64,000 nt of DNA, from assembly GCF_004118675.1 (NCBI RefSeq), contig NZ_SDHZ01000001.1:2790001-2854000 (forward strand), in the 5' to 3' direction. The position numbers were made by a program, and so were the translations under genes. Each line of letters starts with the position of its first letter. Position 1 is the stretch's first letter. Shown here one piece after another: positions 9,778 to 19,066 of this stretch. A model generated the notes under the pieces. It was given only the letters and a program-made list of their open reading frames with translations, made no database searches and had not been told where the DNA came from. Origin of the DNA: Filimonas effusa. Lineage in GTDB: Bacteria > Bacteroidota > Bacteroidia > Chitinophagales > Chitinophagaceae.

Positions 9778-11043
9778 ATGAACGTGGGCAACTCAGCAAA
9801 AGTATCCATAATAACTATTGGAGATGAACTGTTGATAGGGCAGGTAGTTGATACAAACAGCGCCTGGATGGCGCAGGAACTGAATATTGCAGGATTTGAA
9901 GTACATCATCGCGTAGCCGTGGGCGATATCTGGGACGATATATGGGAGGCGCTGGACCAGGAAAGCCAGCGTTCTAACGTCGTATTGATAACAGGCGGAC
10001 TGGGCCCTACAGCCGATGATATCACAAAGCCTTTGCTGTGTCAGTATTTCGGCGGAAAATTGGTACAGGATGCAGCTACAGTGCGGCATCTTGAGTATTT
10101 ATTTGCCGAAGTATTCCGCCGGCCGTTGTCAGAACGTAACCTGAAACAGGCCGATGTGCCCGATGTTTGTACCGTATTGAGCAATATCCGCGGAACAGCT
10201 CCCGGCATGCTCTTCAAAAACGAACGCGCTGTTTTCATTTCCATGCCCGGCGTTCCGCATGAAATGAAAGGACTCATGACATACCATGTGATCCCCTTGT
10301 TACAGGAGCACTTCAATCCCGGGTTTATCGAACATCGCACCTTGTTAACCGCCGGCATAGGCGAATCGGACCTCGCCGACCTGGTGCAAACCTTCGAACA
10401 GGCATTGCCCGGCTTTATAAAAATGGCCTACCTGCCTCATTTTGGCATGGTCAGGTTACGACTCACGGCAAGAGGAAAACAGGAAGAAAAACAATCGTTT
10501 ATCTCCATTCTCGACAGCCAGTTTGCACAATTACAGGAAGTGGTAAAACACGTATTGGTTGTAAATGAAGATATTTCAATGCAGGCCCTCGTAGGCAGGC
10601 TGTTGAAAGAATCCGGTACCACCCTGGCAACTGCCGAAAGTTGTACCGGAGGATATATAGCACACCTGCTCACCGCTATGCCCGGCTCCTCGGCCTATTT
10701 TAATGGCAGCGTAGTAGCCTATTCAAATAGTATAAAACAAAATGTGTTACAGGTGTCCGCCTCCACGCTGGAATCGGCCGGAGCTGTGAGCGAAGAAACC
10801 GTCATAGCCATGGCACAGGGATTGCTTGCTGTCATGCAAACCAACTATGCAATAGCAGTATCAGGTATCATGGGGCCCGATGGCGGCACAGCCGAAAAGC
10901 CCGTAGGTACCGTCTGGATTGCCGTAGGTGATCAAAACAGATTGATAACCCGTAAGTTAAGCCTGCGTTACGACCGTATACGTAATATAGAGCTGACAGC
11001 CACCAATGCGCTGAACCTGCTCCGGCAATTTATACAGGAGTAG
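9778..11043 (+). CDS. cinA: CinA-like protein (MoCF-type domain plus nicotinamide-nucleotide amidase)
   Basis: The 421-residue protein has the two-domain CinA layout: an N-terminal molybdopterin-binding-like domain (GDELLIGQVVDTNSAWMA, and TGGLGPTADDIT near residues 75-86) and a C-terminal CinA/PncC domain with TAESCTGGYIAHLLT near residue 285 and SGIMGPDGGTAEKPVGTV near 361. Known C-terminal domains deamidate nicotinamide mononucleotide in pyridine-nucleotide recycling; the N-terminal domain has ADP-ribose pyrophosphatase activity in some members. It is the gene before the E2 acyltransferase, which has its own promoter. Confidence 0.95.
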   Translation: MNVGNSAKVSIITIGDELLIGQVVDTNSAWMAQELNIAGFEVHHRVAVGDIWDDIWEALDQESQRSNVVLITGGLGPTADDITKPLLCQYFGGKLVQDAATVRHLEYLFAEVFRRPLSERNLKQADVPDVCTVLSNIRGTAPGMLFKNERAVFISMPGVPHEMKGLMTYHVIPLLQEHFNPGFIEHRTLLTAGIGESDLADLVQTFEQALPGFIKMAYLPHFGMVRLRLTARGKQEEKQSFISILDSQFAQLQEVVKHVLVVNEDISMQALVGRLLKESGTTLATAESCTGGYIAHLLTAMPGSSAYFNGSVVAYSNSIKQNVLQVSASTLESAGAVSEETVIAMAQGLLAVMQTNYAIAVSGIMGPDGGTAEKPVGTVWIAVGDQNRLITRKLSLRYDRIRNIELTATNALNLLRQFIQE

Positions 11044-11062
11044 TTGGGTTGTTTCTGAACCT

Positions 11063-11095
11063 TGGGCCGTTTTTGAAACAATAATTATACATTTG
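11063..11095 (+). promoter_or_regulatory. Promoter of the E2 acyltransferase gene
   Basis: TACATTTG at 11088-11095 is a perfect TAnnTTTG element, with TTG at 11063-11065, 22 bp upstream of it. The transcript would have a leader of roughly 40 nt before the ATG at 11142. Confidence 0.55.
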
Positions 11096-11141
11096 AGCCC
11101 TCAAACGATTGCCGCTCCGGCAACTAAAAACAAAAATTGCA

Positions 11142-12587
11142 ATGGCATTAGTAGACCTGGTGATGCCCAAATTGGGTGAAAGCATAATGGAAGCCACTAT
11201 TTTAAAGTGGCACAAGAAACCCGGCGACACCGTTCAACAGGACGAAACCGTACTGGAAATAGCCACTGATAAAGTAGACAGTGAAGTGCCCTCCAACACC
11301 GCAGGCATCCTAAAGGAATTTTTATTCCCCGAAGACACCGTCGTTCCTATTGGTACAGTAATAGCCCGTATCGAAACAGAAGCAGGCGCCGCCACAGCAG
11401 CACCTGCACCCGAAGCGCCTAAACCCCAGGCTCAGGCGCCCGCTGCGGAAACGATTGTCGAAGAAGTTCCCTTCGTACCGCAACCCGTTGTTGCCGCCCC
11501 TCCGGCGCCAGCTCCCGCAGGAAGCGCCGTAAACCGCTTCTACTCCCCACTGGTATTGAATATTGCCAACAGCGAAGGCATCAGCCTCACTGAGCTTGAA
11601 AATATACCCGGTACCGGCAACGAAGGCCGCGTTACCAAAAAAGATATCCTACAGTATGTCGCTGCCCGTAAAAGCGGTGCCGCAACACAGCCCGCAGCTG
11701 CCACCACAGCCCAGCCTGCCGCGCCGCAGCCCGCGCCGGCTCAAACAACTGCACCGGCACAAACAGCAGCCCCAATAGCCACGGCTCCAGCTGCAGCCCC
11801 TGCAAGCACTCCCGCTTCACCAGCCCAACCAGCTGCTGCAGCACCCGCCGCCCCCTCCATCTCCAACCCCTCAGGTAATGTGGAAATAGTGGAAATGGAC
11901 CGCATGCGTAAGCTCATTGCAAAACATATGGTCGACAGCGTACATACCAGCCCTCACGTAACCAGCTTCGCCGAAGCAGACGTTACCCATATGGTGTTAT
12001 GGCGCGACAGGATCAAAAAAGAATTCGAAAAAAGAGAAGCTACCAAAATCACATTTACCCCGCTGTTCATCGACTGCCTGGTACGTGTCATCAAACGCTT
12101 CCCCATCATCAATAGCTCGATAGACGGCGACCGCATTATCCTCAAAAAGGATATCAACATAGGCATGGCCACAGCCCTGCCCTCAGGTAACCTTATCGTA
12201 CCCGTTATCCGCAACGCCGACTACCTCAACCTGGTTGGTTTGAGCAAAGCAGTTAACGCAATGGCCGCAAACGCAAGAGACAACCGCCTGAAACCCGAAG
12301 ATACCCAGGGAGGAACCTTTACCCTCACCAACGTGGGCACTTTCGGAAGTCTCGCCGGTACGCCCATCATTAACCAGCCACAGGTGGCAATACTGGCCGT
12401 GGGCGCCATCAAAAAACGCCCCGTGGTAATAGAAACAGACCAGGGCGATACCATCGGTATCAGGCACATGATGTACCTCTCCATGAGCTACGACCACCGC
12501 ATCGTAGACGGAAGTATTGGCGCCAGCTTCCTTACAGAAGTAGCCAAAGAACTCGAAAACTGGGACCCTAACAGACCAATTTTATAA
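11142..12587 (+). CDS. Dihydrolipoamide acyltransferase (E2) of a 2-oxo acid dehydrogenase complex
   Basis: The E2 subunit carries acyl groups from the decarboxylase to CoA on a lipoyl arm. Domains in order: one lipoyl domain (residues 1-77, lipoylated lysine in ATDKVDSEVP), a long Ala/Pro-rich linker, a peripheral-subunit-binding domain (YSPLVLNIANSEGI to KKDILQYV), a second very long Ala/Pro/Gln/Thr linker, and the catalytic domain ending with YDHRIVDG near residue 455, which carries the active-site histidine. The start at 11142 is chosen because the lipoyl domain begins there (MALVDLVMPKLGES); the upstream in-frame ATG at 11109 adds 11 odd residues. E1 and E3 are not adjacent. Branched-chain specificity is likely but not proven. 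Confidence 0.9.
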   Translation: MALVDLVMPKLGESIMEATILKWHKKPGDTVQQDETVLEIATDKVDSEVPSNTAGILKEFLFPEDTVVPIGTVIARIETEAGAATAAPAPEAPKPQAQAPAAETIVEEVPFVPQPVVAAPPAPAPAGSAVNRFYSPLVLNIANSEGISLTELENIPGTGNEGRVTKKDILQYVAARKSGAATQPAAATTAQPAAPQPAPAQTTAPAQTAAPIATAPAAAPASTPASPAQPAAAAPAAPSISNPSGNVEIVEMDRMRKLIAKHMVDSVHTSPHVTSFAEADVTHMVLWRDRIKKEFEKREATKITFTPLFIDCLVRVIKRFPIINSSIDGDRIILKKDINIGMATALPSGNLIVPVIRNADYLNLVGLSKAVNAMAANARDNRLKPEDTQGGTFTLTNVGTFGSLAGTPIINQPQVAILAVGAIKKRPVVIETDQGDTIGIRHMMYLSMSYDHRIVDGSIGASFLTEVAKELENWDPNRPIL

Positions 12588-12598
12588 TTATCCATATA

Positions 12599-13333
12599 GT
12601 GAAACCAAACTTTCTTAAAGCCATCATTTTTATGATGGCTTTCCATTTAACACTAACTGCATCAGTACAGGCACAGAACAACAAAACAGGAGGCTGGTAT
12701 ATCACCAACCTGTCGCTTACACTCGATAAAAAATTCTCGCTCTGGCTTGAAACGCAAACCCGCGCCCAGAATTTAACCAAAGACTTCTTTTACCACGAAT
12801 TCAAAGGTGGCATTGCCTATAAACTGGCCGACAAGGTAACCGTACTATTGGGTATAGGCGATTACAAAACCTATACTTTTCCCGGCAACTTTAAAACGCC
12901 GATGGCAGTAAAAGAAACCCGTTTATGGCAGCAACTGGTCATGAGCAATAACATCAACCGCCTCAAACTCGAACATCGTTATCGCATAGAACAACGCTGG
13001 CTAAATGGAGAATTCAACCAGCGCTTCAGATATCGGTTTAACCCCATCCTGCCTCTAAATCACAAATCGGTAGTGGCCAAAACAGTGTACCTGACCGCTT
13101 TCGATGAGCTGTTCTTCACAAACCTTGCTCCCTACTTTATGCGTAACCGCTTTTTTGCAGGAGCAGGCTACCAGTTCACCCCGGTAGTAGGTGCTCAAAT
13201 AGGATGGATCAGGCAGTTCGACTATCGTAAGAACGATGACGGAACCGGTAAAAACTTCATACAGGCCTCCTTACTCTTCACATTAGATAAAAAGATCTTC
13301 GAAAGAGAACATTTCCCGTCAACAATGGACTAA
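12599..13333 (+). CDS. DUF2490 family outer-membrane-type protein
   Basis: The 244-residue protein starts at a GTG 11 bp after the E2 gene and has a signal peptide ending near SVQAQ. The rest is made of alternating strands rich in Trp, Arg and Tyr (for example RLWQQLVMSNNINRLKLEHRYRIEQRW), the pattern of DUF2490 proteins, which are thought to form small outer-membrane barrels. Function is unknown. Close spacing suggests cotranscription with the E2 gene, but a functional link is not evident. Confidence 0.8.
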   Translation: MKPNFLKAIIFMMAFHLTLTASVQAQNNKTGGWYITNLSLTLDKKFSLWLETQTRAQNLTKDFFYHEFKGGIAYKLADKVTVLLGIGDYKTYTFPGNFKTPMAVKETRLWQQLVMSNNINRLKLEHRYRIEQRWLNGEFNQRFRYRFNPILPLNHKSVVAKTVYLTAFDELFFTNLAPYFMRNRFFAGAGYQFTPVVGAQIGWIRQFDYRKNDDGTGKNFIQASLLFTLDKKIFEREHFPSTMD

Positions 13334-13483
13334 ACATAACAAAGTACATCAGGTCCCCGCATCCGCGGCTCGTAACAACTTACAACGTCACAGACGTTTA
13401 TAAGCTCATGTGTGGCAACGTTTTTAACAGTGTAAAACCTACACAAACGCCTTTTTTTCAGTATATTGAAGAAAATAACCCGC

Positions 13484-14227
13484 ATGAAGTCTCTATCCGA
13501 AACCTGGTTTGCCGAAGGCTATGTGGACTTTGAACTAAAGAAGTACACACTTCTCGCCTACCTGCAGGAAATCAACAGGCATTTTAACGAAAACAAGCTG
13601 TACCCGCCACTGACCGACCTGATCTTTCATTACAACAATCTCGTTTCATTACGCGATAATAAAAGGCTGCTTCAGGAGCAATTCCCCAAACGGCTTACAG
13701 GCATCCAGCGCGAACAGCTTCAGTTACTCTATCAGCAAATGATTGAAGACGATGAACTGATGAAAGAGCTGGAAGATATCATCCACTATGCAGCAACCGA
13801 AATGCAGGGAACTATCAGCAGTGGCGCCGAGATCTACGAGTTCGTAGAGAACAATATGACCATCAGCCCTGTAGGTCTCATCCCACTCGACCTGAACGAA
13901 GGCTACCTCTTTCTTTCCCAGAGCCACCACAGGGATACGCTGGTGTACCAATACCGTCTGAGCATTTTTGAAAAACATGACGAGAAATACAGAAGTATTA
14001 AAACTGAATTTGTCGACAGCTGGCGCCGCAGCTTCAGCAATACTTATGAAAGCATTAAGACCCAGCTCATCAAAAACAGAACAACGCTTCCTAACCCGGC
14101 CGTGTATGCTGTTGAAGTAGCACTCCGGTACCCGGTAGAGGAAACGTTGTTACCTATTGCGAAACGAAGCCTGGTACGGCATATTACCATCCCACCGGCT
14201 ACAGACCCCAGGTCCGGCCTTTCATAA
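13484..14227 (+). CDS. Conserved hypothetical protein
   Basis: The 247-residue soluble protein (ATG at 13484; a TTG at 13466 is an alternative) has a helical N-terminal half with KYTLLAYLQEINRHFNENK and an acidic patch around IEDDELMKELEDII, and a mixed C-terminal half. No signal peptide, membrane helix or catalytic motif is visible, and I do not recognise the family beyond a general resemblance to hypothetical proteins of Chitinophagaceae. Its last 29 bp overlap the 3' end of the convergent S9 peptidase gene. Confidence 0.75.
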   Translation: MKSLSETWFAEGYVDFELKKYTLLAYLQEINRHFNENKLYPPLTDLIFHYNNLVSLRDNKRLLQEQFPKRLTGIQREQLQLLYQQMIEDDELMKELEDIIHYAATEMQGTISSGAEIYEFVENNMTISPVGLIPLDLNEGYLFLSQSHHRDTLVYQYRLSIFEKHDEKYRSIKTEFVDSWRRSFSNTYESIKTQLIKNRTTLPNPAVYAVEVALRYPVEETLLPIAKRSLVRHITIPPATDPRSGLS

Positions 14228-17141
14228 GCGCCGGCACGCCTTCCGACAGCCAGGGAGCAGGTTTCTCCCCCTTCAGAAGCCAGTCGAAGAACTGCTGCTC
14301 CCTGATCTGGATATCCTTCCTGTTACGGCGTTCCATAAGATTGTGCGCCTCATTATTGTAATTCAGCAGCCAAACAGGTTTATTAAGCCTGCGCAGCGCA
14401 GTGAAACACTCTATACCCTGGTACCATGGCACGGCGCCATCGGCATCATTGGCCATAACCACCAGCGGGGTTTTTACCTTGGGGAAATGGAATAACGGCG
14501 AGTTCTCGGTATAAAGCTCCGGTTTCTCCCAGATGGTTGCCCCTATACGGCTTTGTGAATGCTCATACTGGAACTGACGGTTGAGCCCGCTTTCCCAGCG
14601 AATGCCGCCATAAGCACTGAACATATTCACCACCGGTGCACCGGCCCACGCAGCAGCATAAAGATTCGTACGTGTTATCAGGTGAACAGTTTGGTAACCT
14701 CCCCAGCTTTGCCCCTGCAAACCAATTTTGGTACTGTCAATAAACCCTTCTTTTATCAATGCACGCGTGCCACTTACTATATAATCATAAGCGCCTTTAC
14801 CAGGATGCCCCTTGGTATACCACACGTCTGGTACAAAAACCACATAGCCACGGCTCACGAAAAACGGGATGTTAAGACGCGAAGGAGTAGGCGCCGGGGC
14901 ACTGTAACTATACAAGGTATTATTGTTACGCTCATAGAAATACACGATCATGGGATATTTCTTATGCGGGTCAAAGTTTTCAGGTTTATATAAAACACCT
15001 TCGGCCTGCTTGCCCGTATAAGCCTTCCATTTGTAAAGAGAAGATGTCCCCCACAAATACTGCGATTGCTGTGCATTGATAGCCGAAAGCCGCAGCTGCG
15101 CCGCTTTTCCTGCAGCACTTGTCACATACAGGTCTGCTGGCTGGGAGAATGTTTCCTTGCTGTAAAGCAACACAGCAGCATCCCTGGCCTGCACGATGTT
15201 CGAGCTAAGCACAGGTAAGGCAACCTTTTCCTTCCATAACACATTTAACGGAGCGCTTTTTTCCAGCGCCAGCGTAGCCAGTCCTGCACTTTTATCCTTT
15301 TCATCAAACAAACGCAACAGCAGTTGCTGACCAGGTTTCAGGAACTTTTCATCTTCCCGCACATTCACATAGCGGTAACGTACCTGCTGTAACCTTCCCT
15401 CACCACGGGTAATGTTTTCAGAAGCCCGGCGCCCGGTAGGATCTGCTTTCCAGATGTCGAAACGGTCATACAACAGAACATAACTGTCATTTTCCATCCA
15501 GCCCGCAATACCATAAGCACCCGGATCATCAGGCATATCATTTTCCTCATCATACAATGGATATTTGATATCCGCAGCAAGCGGTATGATCTTACCTGTT
15601 TCGCTGTTATAAATAGAATAATTACGTTTCAGATCATTATACATCACCAGGTATTTCCCGCCGGCAGAAGGATAACAGGTGCCTTTGAAATTATCGGCAA
15701 TTAACTTCTTGTTACCTGTCGCCGGATCAACGGCATAAATATCCGCGATGATATAACCCTGCCATTGAAAAGCACCGCGTCTGCCCGTATCCACCTCCAC
15801 ATAAAATGCTGCGCCGTCACCTTCTCCCGTGATCGTAGTACCCCTGAACACCGTGTCGGCAAGCTGAAGTACCTGCCCACGGGTATTATCCCAAACCGCC
15901 GTAAAACTTCTCTTTAATTCTTTATTCAGATTAAACAGCTGAACGGTCTGCAACGCATCGTCTTTATAATTCCAGACATCGACATTCGAACGTTCAAATT
16001 CAGGCAGCGTGGTGTCTTTGAGAGGAAGTACAGGAGCTGTTCCAAAAAACAACCGCTGTCCCGACTTACTGAAATAAACTTTTCCGTTTTCACTGATGCT
16101 CCAGTTAGCAGGAATAGAAGGCGTGAACCTCGTAGCTAGCAAACGGGCAGTATCGGACCCCGGCGTGTAACGCCAGAGATTATAGAACTTGTAAGCCGCT
16201 TTCGCACTGCTGTCACGCTCAGCAACAAACGCCAGCTGAGCTGCATTTTCATCTATCGCAAAAGCCGTCGCATCATGCAGCCCCTTCATAACAGTATCGG
16301 TCCGGTTCAATGCAGGGTTATGCCACAACACCAGCGCCTGCACAGTACTGTCACTGTTCTTTTCAGAACTGTAAACCACAAAAGCCTTCGCTTTTTTATC
16401 AAAGAGATAATCCTTTGCCAATGCAAATTTCCGCTCCTCGCCTGTCTGCAGGTTCTTTAACACCAGTACAGTCCCCTCTTCTACCGGGTCCTTTTTAGAT
16501 GCCGCTTTCTTAGCAGTAGCCGGCATCAATACTTTCAGTCCCTGTGTTTTTGCCTCGGTAAGCTTCAGGCGAATGCTGTCTGCAGCGCGGACAAGACTAT
16601 CAGCCAGCTTTTCAAGACGTGTAAGCCTGGTAGTGGAATCTGCATTCGCCGATGCAGGTGACGCAGATTGCTTGTCGTGCAGCCAGGCTACCCAGCCGGA
16701 ACCTTCCTCAGGCAAACGGAACGACTTTACAGCAGGCCATTTCTCGATACTGCCATTGGCCAGGTTAAAAATACCCAGGCTGTCCTTAGGCAGCTCATCA
16801 GCCTTCTTCTTTTGAATACGCGCCTCCCGCGTTTGCTTATAAAGAGGTTTTATTTTAAAAACAACATGACTGCTGTTGAAACTGATGCCAGCACCATAAC
16901 CACGCGGTATTTCAGCCAGCTTTTTACCGTCTGCCGCCTGCTGTATCACCAGCGTGCCGTCGCCTTCCTGCACGTTAACGGCATAAACAATATAACGCCC
17001 GTCGTTACTGATCATTCTTTCTCCTATCAACTGCCATGAATCATAAACGGAATGATCCAAAGGCTTTTTCTGCGCAGAAACAAGAAAAGGAATGGCAAAA
17101 ACCGCCATTAAAAACGCTGTTAGTTTGTACTTCATTTGCAT
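14199..17141 (-). CDS. S9 family prolyl-oligopeptidase-like serine peptidase
   Basis: The 980-residue protein has a signal peptide (ending FLVSAQ; the ATG at 17135 is an equally good start), a long beta-propeller-like region, and a C-terminal alpha/beta-hydrolase domain. The catalytic triad is visible: Ser812 in GQSWGGYQ, Asp901 (or Asp899) in ANDADGAVPW, and His933 in NNEAHNL. Such enzymes cut peptides after proline or act as dipeptidyl or acyl-aminoacyl peptidases in the periplasm. An unusual Ala/Lys/Ser-rich insertion is present around residues 160-225. It converges on, and overlaps by 29 bp, the upstream hypothetical gene. Confidence 0.9.
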   Translation of the reverse strand: MQMKYKLTAFLMAVFAIPFLVSAQKKPLDHSVYDSWQLIGERMISNDGRYIVYAVNVQEGDGTLVIQQAADGKKLAEIPRGYGAGISFNSSHVVFKIKPLYKQTREARIQKKKADELPKDSLGIFNLANGSIEKWPAVKSFRLPEEGSGWVAWLHDKQSASPASANADSTTRLTRLEKLADSLVRAADSIRLKLTEAKTQGLKVLMPATAKKAASKKDPVEEGTVLVLKNLQTGEERKFALAKDYLFDKKAKAFVVYSSEKNSDSTVQALVLWHNPALNRTDTVMKGLHDATAFAIDENAAQLAFVAERDSSAKAAYKFYNLWRYTPGSDTARLLATRFTPSIPANWSISENGKVYFSKSGQRLFFGTAPVLPLKDTTLPEFERSNVDVWNYKDDALQTVQLFNLNKELKRSFTAVWDNTRGQVLQLADTVFRGTTITGEGDGAAFYVEVDTGRRGAFQWQGYIIADIYAVDPATGNKKLIADNFKGTCYPSAGGKYLVMYNDLKRNYSIYNSETGKIIPLAADIKYPLYDEENDMPDDPGAYGIAGWMENDSYVLLYDRFDIWKADPTGRRASENITRGEGRLQQVRYRYVNVREDEKFLKPGQQLLLRLFDEKDKSAGLATLALEKSAPLNVLWKEKVALPVLSSNIVQARDAAVLLYSKETFSQPADLYVTSAAGKAAQLRLSAINAQQSQYLWGTSSLYKWKAYTGKQAEGVLYKPENFDPHKKYPMIVYFYERNNNTLYSYSAPAPTPSRLNIPFFVSRGYVVFVPDVWYTKGHPGKGAYDYIVSGTRALIKEGFIDSTKIGLQGQSWGGYQTVHLITRTNLYAAAWAGAPVVNMFSAYGGIRWESGLNRQFQYEHSQSRIGATIWEKPELYTENSPLFHFPKVKTPLVVMANDADGAVPWYQGIECFTALRRLNKPVWLLNYNNEAHNLMERRNRKDIQIREQQFFDWLLKGEKPAPWLSEGVPALMKGRTWGL

Positions 17142-17289
17142 ATACTGTAAATCGTTCTTGCAACAATAAACTGTGGCCCTGCAAAAATCAGGGTTTCGGC
17201 GAAGAAATCATCAGGAATGAAAAGAAGGACAAATAAAAAACAGTGAATAGCATAGATTCGCAACAGGTAACATCCAAAATAGTCTATAT

Positions 17290-18126
17290 ATGAAACCTGC
17301 CATCTTTGTTCTTGCCGCCCTCCTCAGCTGTTTTTCCGCTCTGCACGCACAACGACAGCTTCATGAGATCTGGGCTACCGATACCGTACTTAACGTTCCG
17401 GAATCTGTACTTTACGATGCATCGCAGGATCTCCTTTTTGTATCCCTCATTGGCGGCCTCCCCAATTTAAACAACGAAGGCAGAGGCAGTATAGGCAAGC
17501 TTTCTACCAACGGAAAGATCATCGATACCAACTGGGTCAAAGGCCTGAACGCCCCAAAAGGAATGGCTAAATTCCGGAACACACTTTATGTTACCGATGC
17601 TAACGAAGTCGCCGTGATCGACATAAAAAAAGGAATAGTTACTCAAAAAATCCCTATCCCGGGCGCAGTGTTCCTGAACGATATAACCGTCGACAACTGG
17701 GGAATCGTATATGTTTCCGATTCCCGCCTGAACAAAATACACCGCATCGAAAAAGGTCAGGTAAGCCTGTATCTCGATAATGTCGATAACGTCAATGGCC
17801 TCCTGGCGGTGGGTGAAGACCTCTACGCCGTATCAGCAGGACGCTTGCTGAAAATAAGTGCCGATAAAAAAATAACAACGCTGGCAACCGGCATGGAGAA
17901 AAGCACAGACGGACTGGTACAGATAGCCCCCGGCGAATTCATCATTTCATCCTGGATAGGTGTTATTTACAACGTATTCGAAAGCGGTAAGGTCATACAG
18001 CTAACCGACTACCGCTCCGCAAAGATCAATACCGCCGACCTGGGTTACCATCCAAAAAAGAAAGTTTTATACGTTCCCACCTTCTGGAACAAGCGGGTGA
18101 TAGCTTTTGACGTAGCAGGTAAATAA
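17290..18126 (+). CDS. SMP-30/gluconolactonase-like beta-propeller protein, exported
   Basis: The 278-residue product has a signal peptide (MKPAIFVLAALLSCFSALHAQ) and repeating propeller blades with motifs such as LNAPKGMAKFRNTLYVTDANEV and FLNDITVDNWGIVYVSDSRLNKIHRI, as in SMP-30/gluconolactonase and NHL-type proteins. It is likely periplasmic. A lactonase activity is possible, but the metal-binding residues cannot be placed with certainty. It is divergent from the S9 peptidase gene and separated from the ABC transporter by 159 bp with no recognisable gene. Confidence 0.8.
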   Translation: MKPAIFVLAALLSCFSALHAQRQLHEIWATDTVLNVPESVLYDASQDLLFVSLIGGLPNLNNEGRGSIGKLSTNGKIIDTNWVKGLNAPKGMAKFRNTLYVTDANEVAVIDIKKGIVTQKIPIPGAVFLNDITVDNWGIVYVSDSRLNKIHRIEKGQVSLYLDNVDNVNGLLAVGEDLYAVSAGRLLKISADKKITTLATGMEKSTDGLVQIAPGEFIISSWIGVIYNVFESGKVIQLTDYRSAKINTADLGYHPKKKVLYVPTFWNKRVIAFDVAGK

Positions 18127-18272
18127 TTTTCCCGGGCATATTGTTCCTGAAAGCCATCTAAAAGCCTGATAATAAATATCCTCACCAGTCATGCAACTGG
18201 GTTGAACTTTTGATGCTTCCTGGAACAAGGTAAATAGGGATAAGCGGCATACGCCAATAGCCTGAATTGGCT

Positions 18273-18280
18273 TATCTTTC
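18273..18280 (+). promoter_or_regulatory. Candidate -7 element close to the ABC transporter start
   Basis: TATCTTTC matches TAnnTTTG at seven of eight positions and ends 5 bp before the ATG at 18286, so transcription would begin at or near the start codon. Confidence 0.35.
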
Positions 18281-18285
18281 AAGTC

Positions 18286-19059
18286 ATGGAACCCGTTATC
18301 TCAATCCAAAACCTCCGGAAAAGCTACGGCGAAAAGGAAGTCCTTAAAGGTATATCTCTTGAAGTTTATCCCGGCCAGGTGTTGGGATATATCGGCCCCA
18401 ATGGCGCCGGCAAAAGTACTACCGTAAAAATTCTCTGCGGCCTCCTCTCCGATTACGAAGGCGATATCAGCGTAAAAGGCGTTAACCTTAAAACAGATCC
18501 GCTGAAAATAAAAAGCATGATCGGTTATGTTCCCGAACTCGCAGAATTGTACGACCTGCTCACACCCGTAGAATACCTGCAATTCACAGGCAGCCTCTAC
18601 GGCATGTCCGAAGAAGTATGTAACGAACGCATCAACAGGTTAATGACCGCTTTTAGCCTGCAACCCAATATGGACCAGCGGATGGACACCTTCAGCAAAG
18701 GCATGCGCCAGAAAGTATTGATTTCTGCCGGCCTTATCCATAATCCCGATATCATTATCCTCGATGAACCATTGAGCGGCCTCGACGCAAACAGCGTTAT
18801 CATAGTAAAAGAACTCATCAGTAAGCTCGCCCGCGAAGGCAAAACCATCTTTTACTGCAGCCATATGATGGATGTGGTGGAAAAAGTGAGCGACCGTATC
18901 GTACTTATCGACCAGGGCCGTGTACTCGCAGACGGCTCCATCGCATCGCTGCAGTCACAGTACGATAATAAAAGCCTGGAAGCGATCTTTTCCAGCCTCA
19001 CTTCACAAGGATCTCTTTCTGAAACCGCAGATGAGCTGATGCGCGCCTTCGACAACTAA
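18286..19059 (+). CDS. ABC transporter ATP-binding protein
   Basis: The 257-residue ATPase has a Walker A motif GPNGAGKST (about residues 38-46), a variant signature FSKGMRQK near 139, and Walker B IIILDEPLSGLD near 155-166, followed by the switch histidine in IFYCSHMMD. It resembles the ATPases of ABC-2-type exporters (CcmA/YhcH type). The permease gene begins 7 bp downstream, so the two form a transporter in one operon. Substrate unknown. Confidence 0.93.
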   Translation: MEPVISIQNLRKSYGEKEVLKGISLEVYPGQVLGYIGPNGAGKSTTVKILCGLLSDYEGDISVKGVNLKTDPLKIKSMIGYVPELAELYDLLTPVEYLQFTGSLYGMSEEVCNERINRLMTAFSLQPNMDQRMDTFSKGMRQKVLISAGLIHNPDIIILDEPLSGLDANSVIIVKELISKLAREGKTIFYCSHMMDVVEKVSDRIVLIDQGRVLADGSIASLQSQYDNKSLEAIFSSLTSQGSLSETADELMRAFDN

Positions 19060-19066
19060 TACCACT